From Thermus hydrothermalis (lineage in GTDB: Bacteria > Deinococcota > Deinococci > Deinococcales > Thermaceae), in assembly GCF_022760925.1 (NCBI RefSeq), contig NZ_JAKTNT010000004.1, forward strand, positions 62,001 through 126,000: a stretch of 64,000 bases of DNA, given 5' to 3'. The notes beneath the pieces were generated by a model that worked only from the letters and a program-made list of their open reading frames with translations, did not search any database and had not been told where the DNA came from. Of this stretch, positions 51,264-60,753 are shown piece by piece. The stretch's first letter is position 1, and each line of letters begins with the position of its first letter. Position numbers and translations under genes: made by a program.

Positions 51264-52433
51264 CTACTCCAGGACCTCAATCCCGGGGAGCGTGCCCTTT
51301 TCCAAGAACTCCAGGCTGGCCCCGCCCCCGGTGGAAACGTGGCTAAAGCGCTCTTTCAGGCCCAGGCGGTTCACCGCCGCCACGGAGTCGCCCCCGCCCA
51401 CCACGGTGAAGGCGCCCTCGAGGGCGGCCACGGCCCGGCCCACGCCCAAGGTCCCCTGGTCAAAGGGGGGCACCTCAAAGACCCCCATGGGCCCATTCCA
51501 GAACACTGTCTTGGCCCCCTTGAGGGCCTCGGCGAAGGCCTCCTGGGTCTTGGGGCCGATGTCCAAGCCCATGTAGGGCACGGGGATGGCGTCCGCCGGA
51601 AAGACCCGGGTTTCCACCCCCGTGGCGATCTCCGTGGCCGCCACCACGTCCTGGGGAAGGTAAACCCGGACGCCCAGGCCCTCCGCCCGCTTGAGGAGGT
51701 CGCGGGCCAGGTCCAGGCGGTCCTCCTCCACCAGGCTCTTCCCCACCTCACCCCCCAAGGCCTTGAGGAAGGTGAAGGCCATGGCACCGCCGATGAGAAG
51801 CCGGTCAATGCGGGGCAGAAGGCTCTCAATGACCCCGATCTTGTCGGAAACCTTGGCCCCGCCCAGGACCACGGCGTAGGGCCGCTCGGGCTCGTGGAGG
51901 AGGCGGGAGAGGGCCCGCACCTCCTTCTCCATGAGGAAGCCGGCGTAGGCGGGGAGAAGCCGCGCCACCCCCACCACGCTGGCGTGGGCCCGGTGGGCGC
52001 TCCCGAAGGCGTCCAGGACGAAGGCGTCGCCAAGCCGGGCGTAGCGGGCGGCGAGCTCGGGGTCATTCTTCTCCTCCCCCGGCTCAAAGCGGACGTTTTC
52101 CAAAAGCGCCACCTCCCCTGCCCCCAAGGCCCGCACCGCCTGGTAGGCCTCCTCCGAGCCCGGGCTGTGGGGCACGAAGCGGACCCCCGGGAGGTGGCGG
52201 GCCAAGGCCTCGGCCACGGGGGCGAGGGAGTACTTGGGGTCGGGCCCCTTGGGCCGGCCCAGGTGGGAGAGGAGGACCAAAGAGGCCCCCCCTTCCAGGA
52301 GGTGGCGCAGGGTGGGGAGGCTCTCTTGGATGCGGGTTTCGTCCTGGACCACCCCGTTTTGGATGGGGACGTTGTAGTCCACCCGCACCAAGACCCGCTT
52401 CCCCTTGGGGTCCAACTGGCGCAGGGTGCGCAT
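51264..52433 (-). CDS. pgk: phosphoglycerate kinase
   Basis: Makes ATP from 1,3-bisphosphoglycerate. 389 residues, the usual length. Motifs: [47 protein letters not shown] [20 protein letters not shown], and the nucleotide site [11 protein letters not shown] with [14 protein letters not shown] 52433 follows the gap stop codon with no spacer (TAGATG). Confidence 0.97.
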   Translation of the reverse strand: MRTLRQLDPKGKRVLVRVDYNVPIQNGVVQDETRIQESLPTLRHLLEGGASLVLLSHLGRPKGPDPKYSLAPVAEALARHLPGVRFVPHSPGSEEAYQAVRALGAGEVALLENVRFEPGEEKNDPELAARYARLGDAFVLDAFGSAHRAHASVVGVARLLPAYAGFLMEKEVRALSRLLHEPERPYAVVLGGAKVSDKIGVIESLLPRIDRLLIGGAMAFTFLKALGGEVGKSLVEEDRLDLARDLLKRAEGLGVRVYLPQDVVAATEIATGVETRVFPADAIPVPYMGLDIGPKTQEAFAEALKGAKTVFWNGPMGVFEVPPFDQGTLGVGRAVAALEGAFTVVGGGDSVAAVNRLGLKERFSHVSTGGGASLEFLEKGTLPGIEVLE

Positions 52434-53432
<999 letters not shown>

Positions 53433-53515
53433 TCACCTCCTATATGGAAACCCTTCCACCCTCACCGCCCCACCGCGAAAGGCATGGGAGGCCAAGGGGA
53501 AGAAGGCACGGCTCC

Positions 53516-53521
53516 AGTATA
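53516..53521 (-). promoter_or_regulatory. -10 box of gap-pgk
   Basis: Minus-strand TATACT, giving a leader of about 80 nt to ATG 53429. No clear -35 element at 16-18 nt. It faces the bioY promoter across about 40 bp. Confidence 0.5.
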
Positions 53522-53562
53522 CCCCTAGATCCTTAAGCCTCCCGGCCCACACCTTTAAGGCC

Positions 53563-53591
53563 TTGACATGTAAACCGCCAAGCAATAACTT
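53563..53591 (+). promoter_or_regulatory. bioY promoter
   Basis: TTGACA (53563-53568), exactly 17 nt, TAACTT (53586-53591). The transcript would begin a few bases before ATG 53603. Confidence 0.8.
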
Positions 53592-53600
53592 GGTTGACGA
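53569..53600 (+). promoter_or_regulatory. BirA-type biotin operator
   Basis: TGTAAACC-N15-GGTTGACGA, matching the known BirA site TTGTAAACC-N(15-16)-GGTTTACAA at most positions of both half-sites. It covers the spacer and -10 box of the bioY promoter, the right place for biotin-dependent repression. Confidence 0.75.
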
Positions 53601-53602
53601 CT

Positions 53603-54208
53603 ATGAAGACGGAAGCCCTGAGTTACACCCCCTTGGCCAAGACCCTTTGGCCCAAGCGCACCTTGGCCCGCGACCTAAGCCTGGTCCTGGCGGGAAGCCT
53701 CTTCGTGGCCCTCACCGCCCAGGTGGCCATCCCCCTCCCCTTCACCCCGGTGCCCATCACCCTCCAGACCCTGGGCCTCCTCCTGGTGGGGGCGGCCCTG
53801 GGGAGCCGGCTCGGTTTCCTAGCCCTCCTGGCCTACCTCCTGGAGGGGGCCATGGGGCTTCCCGTCTTCGCCGGGGGCACGGGCGGGGTGGCCAAAATCC
53901 TCGGGCCCACGGGGGGGTTCCTCCTCGCCTTCCCCCTGGCGGCGGGGCTCGCGGGGCTCTTGGTGGAGCGGTTCGGCCTGGACCGCACTTTCCTCGGCAC
54001 CCTTCTCGCCATGCTCGCCGGCAACGCCCTCCTCTACCTGGTGGGCCTCCCCTGGCTTGGGGCCTGGCTCATGGGGGTGGGCAAGTTCACGGGGATAGGG
54101 GGGCTCTTGGCCATGGGGCTTTTCCCCTTCATCCCCGGCGACCTGGTGAAGGCGGTGCTCGCCGCCCTCCTTCTGCCCACGGCCTGGCGCTTCCTGGGCC
54201 GGCGGTAG
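53603..54208 (+). CDS. bioY: biotin transporter substrate-binding (S) component BioY
   Basis: ECF-type biotin importer membrane subunit. 201 residues, about six transmembrane helices, with the family motifs VAIPLPFTPVPITLQTLGLL, GAALGSRLGFLALLAYLLEG, GLPVFAGGTGG and GPTGGFLLAFPLAAGLAG. A TTG three codons upstream (53594) is possible, but ATG 53603 fits the promoter better. No ECF A/A'/T genes are nearby; BioY can use shared energising modules or act alone. Confidence 0.94.
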   Translation: MKTEALSYTPLAKTLWPKRTLARDLSLVLAGSLFVALTAQVAIPLPFTPVPITLQTLGLLLVGAALGSRLGFLALLAYLLEGAMGLPVFAGGTGGVAKILGPTGGFLLAFPLAAGLAGLLVERFGLDRTFLGTLLAMLAGNALLYLVGLPWLGAWLMGVGKFTGIGGLLAMGLFPFIPGDLVKAVLAALLLPTAWRFLGRR

Positions 54209-54916
54209 ATGCGCCTCGCCCTGGCCCACCTCGCCAGGCGGGATAGCCCGAAAGCGCTCCTTAGGGCCCTCCGCCCCCTGGCCCAAGAGGCGCGGGCCGA
54301 GGGGGCGGGGCTTTTGCTCCTTCCCGAGCTCCTCCTGGGCAAGCGGGAAGCGCCGGACCTGCCCCAGGCCCTGGAGGAGCTGGCGGGGGAAGAGGGCCTA
54401 AAGGTGGCGGCGGGCCTCCTCCTGGAAGGGGAAAACCGCCTCCAGGTCTTTCCCCACGGCCCCGCCTACGCCAAGGTCCACCTCTACCTGACGGAGGAGG
54501 AAGAGGGGGACATGGGGCTCCGCCCAGGGGAGGGTCCCGTACCCCTCGTCCACGGGGGCCGCACCTTCGGCCTCGCCCTCTGCTACGACCTGGACTTCCC
54601 CGAGCTCTTCCGGGCCTACGCCCTCGAGGGCGCCCAGGGCTTTCTGGTGGGGGCTGCCTGGCCCGGGGCCTACGCCGAGCTCATGGAGGTCCTGGCCCGG
54701 GCCCGGGCGGCGGAGAACCAGGCCTACCTCCTCCTGGCGAGCCGGGCGGACACGGGAAGCCCAAGCCTCTTCGTGGGCCCCGACGGCCGGGTCCTCGGGC
54801 GGAGGGAGGAAGAGGGCCTTCTCCTTGCCGAGCCGGACTGGGGGTTCCTCGAGGCCTACCGGGCCCGGTATCCCCTCCTGAAGCACCGCCGGGAAGGGGC
54901 CTACCGCCTCTGGTAA
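54209..54916 (+). CDS. carbon-nitrogen hydrolase (nitrilase superfamily)
   Basis: 235 residues, short for the family (usually 260-300) but with the complete triad: Glu in LLLLPELLLGK, Lys in AYAKVHLYL, Cys in LALCYDLDFPELFRA. The substrate (an amide or nitrile) is unknown. It begins on the base after the bioY stop (TAGATG), so biotin-regulated cotranscription is likely. The smpB promoter overlaps its TAA. Confidence 0.88.
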   Translation: MRLALAHLARRDSPKALLRALRPLAQEARAEGAGLLLLPELLLGKREAPDLPQALEELAGEEGLKVAAGLLLEGENRLQVFPHGPAYAKVHLYLTEEEEGDMGLRPGEGPVPLVHGGRTFGLALCYDLDFPELFRAYALEGAQGFLVGAAWPGAYAELMEVLARARAAENQAYLLLASRADTGSPSLFVGPDGRVLGRREEEGLLLAEPDWGFLEAYRARYPLLKHRREGAYRLW

Positions 54917-54919
54917 GAT
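54914..54919 (+). promoter_or_regulatory. -10 box, leaderless promoter of smpB
   Basis: TAAGAT whose TAA is the stop codon of the nitrilase-family gene (54914-54916); 7 nt (AGCCCCT), then GTG 54927. Confidence 0.65.
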
Positions 54920-54926
54920 AGCCCCT

Positions 54927-55352
54927 GTGCTGGAGAACCGCCGGGCGCGGCACGACTACGAGATCCTGGAGACCTACGAGGCGGGCCTGGTCCTCAAGGG
55001 GACGGAGGTGAAGTCCCTGAGGGCGGGGAAGGTGGACTTCACCGGGAGCTTCGCCAAGTTTGAGGATGGGGAGCTTTATTTGGAAAATCTCTACATAGCC
55101 CCGTACGAAAAGGGCTCCTACACCAACGTGGACCCCCGCCGCAAGCGCAAGCTCCTCCTCCACCGCCACGAGCTCAACCGCCTGCGGGGCAAGGTGGAGC
55201 AGAAGGGGCTCACCCTGGTCCCCCTCAAGATCTACTTCAACGAGCGGGGCTACGCCAAGGTCCTCCTGGGCCTCGCCCGGGGCAAGAAGGCCTACCAGAA
55301 GAAGGAAGACGATAAGAAGAAGGCGGTGCGCCGCGCCCTGGAGGAGCTATGA
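54927..55352 (+). CDS. smpB: SsrA-binding protein SmpB
   Basis: Binds tmRNA and delivers it to stalled ribosomes. 141 residues. Motifs: ENRRARHDYEILETYEAGL, LKGTEVKSLRAGKVDFTGSF, the KRKLLLHRHELNRL segment, KAYQKKEDDKKKA in the flexible tail. Start GTG 54927. The stop overlaps the amidase start (ATGA). Confidence 0.96.
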   Translation: MLENRRARHDYEILETYEAGLVLKGTEVKSLRAGKVDFTGSFAKFEDGELYLENLYIAPYEKGSYTNVDPRRKRKLLLHRHELNRLRGKVEQKGLTLVPLKIYFNERGYAKVLLGLARGKKAYQKKEDDKKKAVRRALEEL

Positions 55353-56497
55353 GGCTTTGGGCCCTGGTCCTCTTCGCCGCCTTGGCCTTCGCCCAGGCCC
55401 CCAAGCCCCTAAGGGTGGGCGGCCTCACGGGGGAGGCCCTCTACCCTGGGGGGCGGGGGGTGGCCTACGGGCCCGCCCGCCTGGTGGCCCAGGGCCTGGG
55501 GCTTGCCCTTTGGCAGGGGGAAGGCCGCCTGGCCCTGGGCCTAGGGAGCCGGCAGAAGGTCTTCCCCATCCTGGACCAGGAGGCCCAGGCCGTCTCCCGC
55601 CTGGCCGCCTGGCGGCGGGGGGGCGAGGTCTACGTGCCCCTCCGCCCCCTGGCCGAGGCCCTCGGCCTCACCTACCGGGCCCAGGAGGGCATTCTCCTGG
55701 ACCTGCCTTGGGCGGAGCTCCAGGGCGTGGACCAGGGCCATGGCCGCATGGTCTTCCGCTTTTCCCGAGAGGTGAACGCCCGCCTCCAGGAGGGCGGGGT
55801 CCTCTTCCTCCTCGCCAAGGGGGAGGGAGCGGGGCTAAGGCAGGAACCCTTAGGGCTCTTCCTGCCCCTTAGCGCTCCCCCCGACCGCCTCTACTACCCG
55901 GGGGGAGGCCAGGTGGCCCTGGAGTGGGGGCCCTTGCCCAGGGCCAAGCCCCTGGTCCTCCTGGACCCCGGGCACGGGGGCGAGGACCGGGGGGTAGACC
56001 TCGGGGGGCTCCCGGAAAAGGACCTCACCCTGGACCTGGCCCGCCGGGTGGCGGCCCGCCTCCCGGGAAGCCGCCTCACCCGGACCCGGGACCAAAGCCT
56101 GCCCCTCGAGGCCCGCATGGCCCAGGCGCAAGGGGCAGCGGTCTTCTTATCCCTGCACGCCATCCGGGGAAGCGCCCTCAACCTCTACCTGCCCAAGGAG
56201 CGCTCCCTAGCCCTGGCCCAAAACGCCGAAAGCCTCCTCGCCACCGCCCCCGCCGAGGAGCGGGCCCTCCTCAAAACCTACGCCGGGGATCCCAGGCGTC
56301 TTGCCGCCGCCCTGGAACGGTCCTTTTCCACCTTGGGCCTGGTCCTGGCGCGGGCGGAGGGGCCCTATGCCCTCACGGACCTGCCGGGGGCGGCGGTCCT
56401 CTTGGAAGTCGGCGTAGAGCGCCTCAAAAACCCGCAAGACCGGGAGGCCCTGGCCGAGGCCATCGCCCGGGGCATCCAAGCCTACCTGGAGGAATGA
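55349..56497 (+). CDS. N-acetylmuramoyl-L-alanine amidase, exported
   Basis: 382 residues. Signal peptide at 1-15 (MRLWALVLFAALAFA). An N-terminal copper-amine-oxidase-like/AMIN-type substrate-binding region covers about 20-190. A C-terminal Amidase_3 domain (about 200-380) has zinc and catalytic motifs LLDPGHGGEDRG, KDLTLDLARRV, FLSLHAIRGS and the final Glu in VLLEVGVERL. It cleaves peptide stems from peptidoglycan glycan strands. It lies in a tightly overlapping run with smpB and the GerMN-like gene. Confidence 0.92.
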   Translation: MRLWALVLFAALAFAQAPKPLRVGGLTGEALYPGGRGVAYGPARLVAQGLGLALWQGEGRLALGLGSRQKVFPILDQEAQAVSRLAAWRRGGEVYVPLRPLAEALGLTYRAQEGILLDLPWAELQGVDQGHGRMVFRFSREVNARLQEGGVLFLLAKGEGAGLRQEPLGLFLPLSAPPDRLYYPGGGQVALEWGPLPRAKPLVLLDPGHGGEDRGVDLGGLPEKDLTLDLARRVAARLPGSRLTRTRDQSLPLEARMAQAQGAAVFLSLHAIRGSALNLYLPKERSLALAQNAESLLATAPAEERALLKTYAGDPRRLAAALERSFSTLGLVLARAEGPYALTDLPGAAVLLEVGVERLKNPQDREALAEAIARGIQAYLEE

Positions 56498-56997
56498 GCG
56501 TGCGCGGGTTATTTACCTTTTGGAACGTGCTCGGCCTCCTCATCTTCGCCCTGGGGGCCTTCGTCTACTGGAAAAGCGCCGGGAAAGAGGCCACGGGGGC
56601 CTTGCCCCTGCCCTCGGAAGGCGAGGCCAAGGCGAACGCCCTCGTCCTGGTCCTCCACCGCCCCGACCCACCCCGGGGCTTCCTGAAGGAAACGGAAACC
56701 CTCACCCTCGCCCCCGGGGAAAGCCCCGAGGGCCGGGCCCTCGCCGCCTGGGCCGAGGCCACCCAGTCCCCCAGGCCCAGGGCCCTCTTCCGCACGGGCA
56801 AAACGTTGGTGGTGGACCTGCCCGCCAACTTCGCCCAAGGGCTGGACGCCACCGGGGAGGCCTTCCGGCTCTATAGCCTGGCCTACACCCTCCTCGCCAC
56901 CTTTCCCGAGGCGGAGGAGGTGCGCTTTCTGGTGGAGGGGAAGCCCACCCCCGGCCTGGCCCACCTGGACCTGCAAAAACCCATCCGCCTGCCATGA
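56494..56997 (+). CDS. membrane-anchored GerMN-like protein
   Basis: 167 residues. One N-terminal transmembrane helix (FWNVLGLLIFALGAFVYW, about 9-26) anchors an outside domain resembling GerMN: VLVLHRPDPPRGFLKETETL, LFRTGKTLVVDLPANFAQGL and LYSLAYTLLATFPEAEEVRF. GerMN domains accompany peptidoglycan amidases and sporulation proteins; here the preceding gene is an amidase. ATG 56494 overlaps the amidase stop (ATGA), and the stop overlaps smc by 4 nt. Confidence 0.85.
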   Translation: MSVRGLFTFWNVLGLLIFALGAFVYWKSAGKEATGALPLPSEGEAKANALVLVLHRPDPPRGFLKETETLTLAPGESPEGRALAAWAEATQSPRPRALFRTGKTLVVDLPANFAQGLDATGEAFRLYSLAYTLLATFPEAEEVRFLVEGKPTPGLAHLDLQKPIRLP

Positions 56998-59900
56998 GCG
57001 AAGCCTGGCGCATTGACCGCTTGACGCTTCAAGGGTTTAAGTCCTTCGCCGAGCGCACCACCCTGGACTTCCCCGACCCCGTCACGGGGATCATCGGCCC
57101 GAACGGCTCGGGCAAGAGCAACCTGGTGGAGGCCTTGCGCTTCGTCACCGGGGCCCGGGCCCACGAGCTAAGAGGCCAGGAGCTCGCCGCCTTCCTCTTC
57201 CACGGGGCGGAGGGCCGCCCCCCCTTGGGCTACGCCGAGGTACGGCTGGAGCTTTCCCGGGGGAAGGAGCGCCTGGTGGTGGAAAGGCGGCTTGAGGGGG
57301 AGCGCACCTTCCTCAAGGTGAACGGCCGCCCGGCCAGCGCCAAGGCCTTGGCCCTCGCCCTGGCGGGCACCGGCCTGGGCCGGGGGGGGTACGCCATCGT
57401 GGGCCAAGGGGAGATCGGGGCCCTGCTGGAAGCCCCCGAGGAGGTGCTCCTCGCCCACCTGGAGGAGGCCGCCGGGCTCAGGCCCGTGGCGGAGGCGGCC
57501 AAGATGGCGGAGGAGCGGCTTAAGGAGGCCTCTGCCCTTCTAAAAGAGCGGGAGGAGGCCTTGGGGCGCCTAAAGGCGGAGGCCAGCCGGCTCCAAGGGG
57601 AAGCGGAAAGGGCGGCCCGGGCCCGGGCCTTGGACCTGGAGGCGCTGAGGCTTCGGCGAAGCCTCCTCCTGGCCCGCATGGAGGAGGCGGAGGCGGAGAT
57701 GGCCAAGGCCCGGGCCCGCCTCGAGGACCTGGCAAAGGAGGAAGCCCTCCTCAAGGAGGCGCAACGGGCCCTCAAGGAGCGCCAAGAAGCCCTCCGCGCC
57801 GAGGAGGAAACCCTGCGGCGCCGGCTAGAGGAGGTGCGCCTCCTCCTCAAGGAACGGGAGGGGCTTCAGGCGGAAGAGCGGGAGCTTTCCCGGGTCCTCA
57901 AGGCCCTGGACCGGCCGCCCCCGGAGGACCCTGGACCCCCCATCCCCGCCCCGCCGGTGGAGGCGAAGGAGGTCCGGGCCCGCCTCGCCCGGCTGAAGGC
58001 GGAGGAGGCCAAGCTCCTTGCGGAAAGGCGCCGCCTGGAGGAAGCTTGGCGCCGCTACGAGGCCGAAGCCGCCCGCCACGAGGAGCGCCTACGCCAGTAC
58101 CAAGAAGCCCTGGCGGAACGGGAGCGCCTCCAGGCGGAGCTTGCCGAAAAGGAAGCGGCCCTGGCCAGGCTTGAGGAAGCTTGGGAAAAAAGGAAGTCCC
58201 TGGAAGCCCAGCTAGAAGAGGCCAAGGCCCAGCTCAAGGCCGCTTCCCGGGAGCGGGAACGCCTAAGCCGCCTTCTGGAGGCGGGGATGGACCTGCACGA
58301 GGGCCCCAAGCGGGTGCGGGGGCTAAGGGGGATCCTGGGGGTGGTGGCGGACCTGGTGCGGCCCGAGCCCGGGCTGGAAGTGGCCCTGGAGGTGGCCCTA
58401 GGCCCCAGGCTCCAGTGGGTCCTGGCCCAGGACGAGGAGGCGGCCAAGGCGGCCATCGCCCTCCTCAAGCGGGAAGGGGGGCGGGCCACCTTCCTGCCCC
58501 TCACCCTCCTCCACCCACCCCCCGCCCCCAACCCCAAGCCCGCCCCCGGGCTCCTCGGCCCCGCCTACCGCCTGGCCTCCTTGCGCGCCCCCGGGCTTCC
58601 CGCCGAGGCCATCCTCCTCGCCCTTTTGGGGGATACCCTGGTCTTCGCCGACCTGGAGGCCGCCCTGGCCTACCGCCGCGCCGGGGGCCGGGAGCGGCTC
58701 GTGACCCGGGAAGGCGAGGTGCTGGAGCGCCTCGGGGCCCTCACCGGGGGGCGGGTCAAGGGGGGCGGGGAAACCCTCCTCCTGCGCCGCCGCCTCGAGG
58801 ACCTGGCCGAGGAGGAAACCCGGCTTCGGGAACGCATCCACGCCCTAGAGGAGGCCCTTAAGCCCCTCCCCCCCGCCCAGGCCTTCGCCGAGGCCAAGGC
58901 CAAGGTGGCGGCCCTCCAGGCCAGGCTCAAGGCCCCCCTTCCCCCAGCCCCCAAGCCCCCCACCCCGCCCGAGGCCGCCTGGGACGAGGGGAAGCTCAAG
59001 GCCTTGGCGGAGGAGCGGCAGGCCCTGGAGGGGCTCTTGGCCCAGGCGGAGGCCCACGCCCGCTGGCGCCTCCTGGCCGAGGCCCACGCCGCCTGGCAGA
59101 AAGCAGCGGAGGAAGCGGCCCGGGTAAGGGAACGCCTCGCCGAGCTCAAGGAGCGCCTCGAGGCCACCCTTCCCCTCCTGGAGGAGGCCAAGGTCCTGGA
59201 AGCCCAGCTATCCAAGCTCCGGCAGGAGCGCCAAGCCCTGCAGGAGCAGGAGGCCCGCACCCTCACCCAGGCCAACACCCTCCTGGCCGAACGGGAAAGC
59301 CTCCGCCTCCTCCTGGCAAGGCGGGAAGCCACCTTGGAGGAGCTATCCCGGGAACTCGCCCCCCTACCCGAGGCGGAGAGGATACCGGGCTCCCCAAGAG
59401 CGCTCCAAGCCCGTCTAGCCCAGGTCCTCAAGGAGCGGGAAAGCCTGGGCCCCGTGAACGCCCTGGCCGAAAGGGAGCTAGCGCCCCTCCTGGAGGAACT
59501 CGCCCTGCGGGAGCGGGAGGTGGCGGAGGCCAAGGAAGCCCTTTTGCGCCTGGAGGCGGAAACCCAAGCCGTGGAAAGGGCCTACGCCGAGCGCCTCAAG
59601 GAAAGCTTCCTCCGCTTCCAGGAGGCTTTCCGCACCCAGGCCCTGGCCCTCCTGGGGGCCCAGGCGGAGGTGAGGCGGGAGGGCCGGGGGCTAAAGCTCC
59701 TCCTGGTGCCCCAGGGCAAGCGCACCCAGGACCTCCGCCTCCTTTCCCTGGGGGAGAAAACCCTCGGCGCCTTGGCCTTCCTCTTCGCCCTGGGGGAGCT
59801 CCAAGGGGGGCTTCCCCTGGCGGTGTTGGACGAGGTGGACGCCGCCCTGGACGAGGCCAACCTCCTCCGCTTCGCCCGGTTTTTGGCCTCGGGGCGCCAG

Positions 59901-60023
59901 TTCATCCTCGTCACCCACCAAAAGCGCACCATGGAAGCCTGCCACGCCCTCTACGGCGTCACCTCGGACAGGGGCGTGAGCCGGGTGTACGCCATCCGCA
60001 AGGAGGTGGCCCATGACCTTTGA
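56994..60023 (+). CDS. smc: chromosome segregation protein SMC
   Basis: Chromosome-condensing ATPase. 1009 residues, shorter than the usual 1150-1190, mainly through shorter coiled-coil arms. Walker A IIGPNGSGKSNLVEALRFVT with Lys41; hinge around residues 430-560 (GLRGILGVVADLVRPEPGLE onward); Walker B LAVLDEVDAALDEANLL. The ABC signature reads LLSLGEKTLGALAFLF instead of LLSGGE, a Gly-to-Leu change at a highly conserved spot. It overlaps its neighbours on both sides. Confidence 0.95.
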   Translation: MSEAWRIDRLTLQGFKSFAERTTLDFPDPVTGIIGPNGSGKSNLVEALRFVTGARAHELRGQELAAFLFHGAEGRPPLGYAEVRLELSRGKERLVVERRLEGERTFLKVNGRPASAKALALALAGTGLGRGGYAIVGQGEIGALLEAPEEVLLAHLEEAAGLRPVAEAAKMAEERLKEASALLKEREEALGRLKAEASRLQGEAERAARARALDLEALRLRRSLLLARMEEAEAEMAKARARLEDLAKEEALLKEAQRALKERQEALRAEEETLRRRLEEVRLLLKEREGLQAEERELSRVLKALDRPPPEDPGPPIPAPPVEAKEVRARLARLKAEEAKLLAERRRLEEAWRRYEAEAARHEERLRQYQEALAERERLQAELAEKEAALARLEEAWEKRKSLEAQLEEAKAQLKAASRERERLSRLLEAGMDLHEGPKRVRGLRGILGVVADLVRPEPGLEVALEVALGPRLQWVLAQDEEAAKAAIALLKREGGRATFLPLTLLHPPPAPNPKPAPGLLGPAYRLASLRAPGLPAEAILLALLGDTLVFADLEAALAYRRAGGRERLVTREGEVLERLGALTGGRVKGGGETLLLRRRLEDLAEEETRLRERIHALEEALKPLPPAQAFAEAKAKVAALQARLKAPLPPAPKPPTPPEAAWDEGKLKALAEERQALEGLLAQAEAHARWRLLAEAHAAWQKAAEEAARVRERLAELKERLEATLPLLEEAKVLEAQLSKLRQERQALQEQEARTLTQANTLLAERESLRLLLARREATLEELSRELAPLPEAERIPGSPRALQARLAQVLKERESLGPVNALAERELAPLLEELALREREVAEAKEALLRLEAETQAVERAYAERLKESFLRFQEAFRTQALALLGAQAEVRREGRGLKLLLVPQGKRTQDLRLLSLGEKTLGALAFLFALGELQGGLPLAVLDEVDAALDEANLLRFARFLASGRQFILVTHQKRTMEACHALYGVTSDRGVSRVYAIRKEVAHDL

Positions 60024-60339
60024 CGCGTACCAGGAAGAGGCCAAGAAGACCGCCCTCTACCCCGAGGCCTACCGCCTCCTCTACCCCACCCTGGGCCTGG
60101 CGGGGGAGGCGGGGGAACTGGCCAACAAGGTGAAGAAGGTCCTCCGCGACCACGGGGGCAGGCTTACCCCCGAGATCCGGGAAGCCCTCTTGCAGGAGCT
60201 TGGGGACGTACTCTGGTACGTGGCCCAGGTGGCCACGGACCTGGAGGTGCGCCTCGAGGCGGTGGCCCAGGCCAACCTGGAGAAGCTCCGCTCCCGCAAG
60301 GCGCGTGGGAAGCTTTCGGGGTCTGGGGATAATCGCTAA
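60013..60339 (+). CDS. MazG-like nucleotide pyrophosphohydrolase
   Basis: 108 residues, four-helix all-alpha NTP pyrophosphatase: TLGLAGEAGELANKVKKVLR carries the EXXE metal pair and ELGDVLWYVAQVATDL the EXXD pair, both expected for MazG/MazG-like housecleaning enzymes. It overlaps smc by 11 nt. It may hydrolyse damaged or non-canonical nucleotides. Confidence 0.92.
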   Translation: MTFDAYQEEAKKTALYPEAYRLLYPTLGLAGEAGELANKVKKVLRDHGGRLTPEIREALLQELGDVLWYVAQVATDLEVRLEAVAQANLEKLRSRKARGKLSGSGDNR

Positions 60340-60349
60340 CGAGAGTTGC

Positions 60350-60466
60350 TTGCACAATTACGTCAAGCCCCCCGCCACCTGGGACGAACTCAACGCCGAT
60401 GAGGCTAGGAAGGACGCGTACGCCGAATACCGCCGCTGGTACCTGCGCCTGAAGCGGGCGGACTAA
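60350..60466 (+). CDS. possible small protein (38 residues)
   Basis: TTG 60350 opens a frame reading HNYVKPPATWDELNADEARK and ending LRLKRAD before a terminator. Codon use and acidic/basic composition look protein-like. No ribosome-binding site is evident, and the start is uncertain because the frame is open upstream through the mazG-like gene. Not recognised. Confidence 0.4.
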   Translation: MHNYVKPPATWDELNADEARKDAYAEYRRWYLRLKRAD

Positions 60467-60471
60467 GGGAA

Positions 60472-60498
60472 ACCCCCTGGGGTAAGGACCCAGGGGGT
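60472..60498. terminator. hairpin between convergent genes
   Basis: ACCCCCTGGG / CCCAGGGGGT, 10-bp stem with a 7-nt loop, between the smc-side transcript and the convergent zinc-ribbon gene; likely bidirectional. Confidence 0.75.
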
Positions 60499-60504
60499 GT
60501 TCCC

Positions 60505-60753
60505 TCAGTCAAAAAGGTCAAAGAATTCCAAGAAGCCTTTCTTTTTCTTGTAGGGTTTGCCCTCCTTGCGGTAGTAGGCCTCCCGCTCCTCCTCGTAGGC
60601 CCTCTCCACCGCCCGGGCCTCGGCGAGGAGCTTTTCCAGCTCCCCCCGGTCCAACCACACCCCCCCGCACTGGGGGCAGACGTCTATGAGCACCCCCCGG
60701 CGCTCCACCTCCTTCATGCCCACGCCGCACTGGGGGCAGAGGAGAAGGGGCAT
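60505..60753 (-). CDS. zinc-ribbon (TFIIB-type) small protein
   Basis: 82 residues. Two CPXC pairs form one zinc ribbon: LLCPQCGVGM (6-9) and DVCPQCGGVWLDRGELEKLL (about 26-29 onward). The CGGXWLDRGEL ending is typical of zf-TFIIB proteins. An acidic helix and Lys-rich tail (KPYKKKKGFLEFFDLFD) follow. Function is unknown. It directly follows the metalloprotease gene with no gap and shares its riboswitch-controlled message. Confidence 0.85.
   Translation of the reverse strand: MPLLLCPQCGVGMKEVERRGVLIDVCPQCGGVWLDRGELEKLLAEARAVERAYEEEREAYYRKEGKPYKKKKGFLEFFDLFD

Noticed and set aside
60200..60466. 88-codon frame over the mazG-like gene
   Set aside because: Its first 50 codons are a Trp/Arg-rich shadow of the mazG-like gene; only the last 38 codons look protein-like and are listed as a possible small gene.
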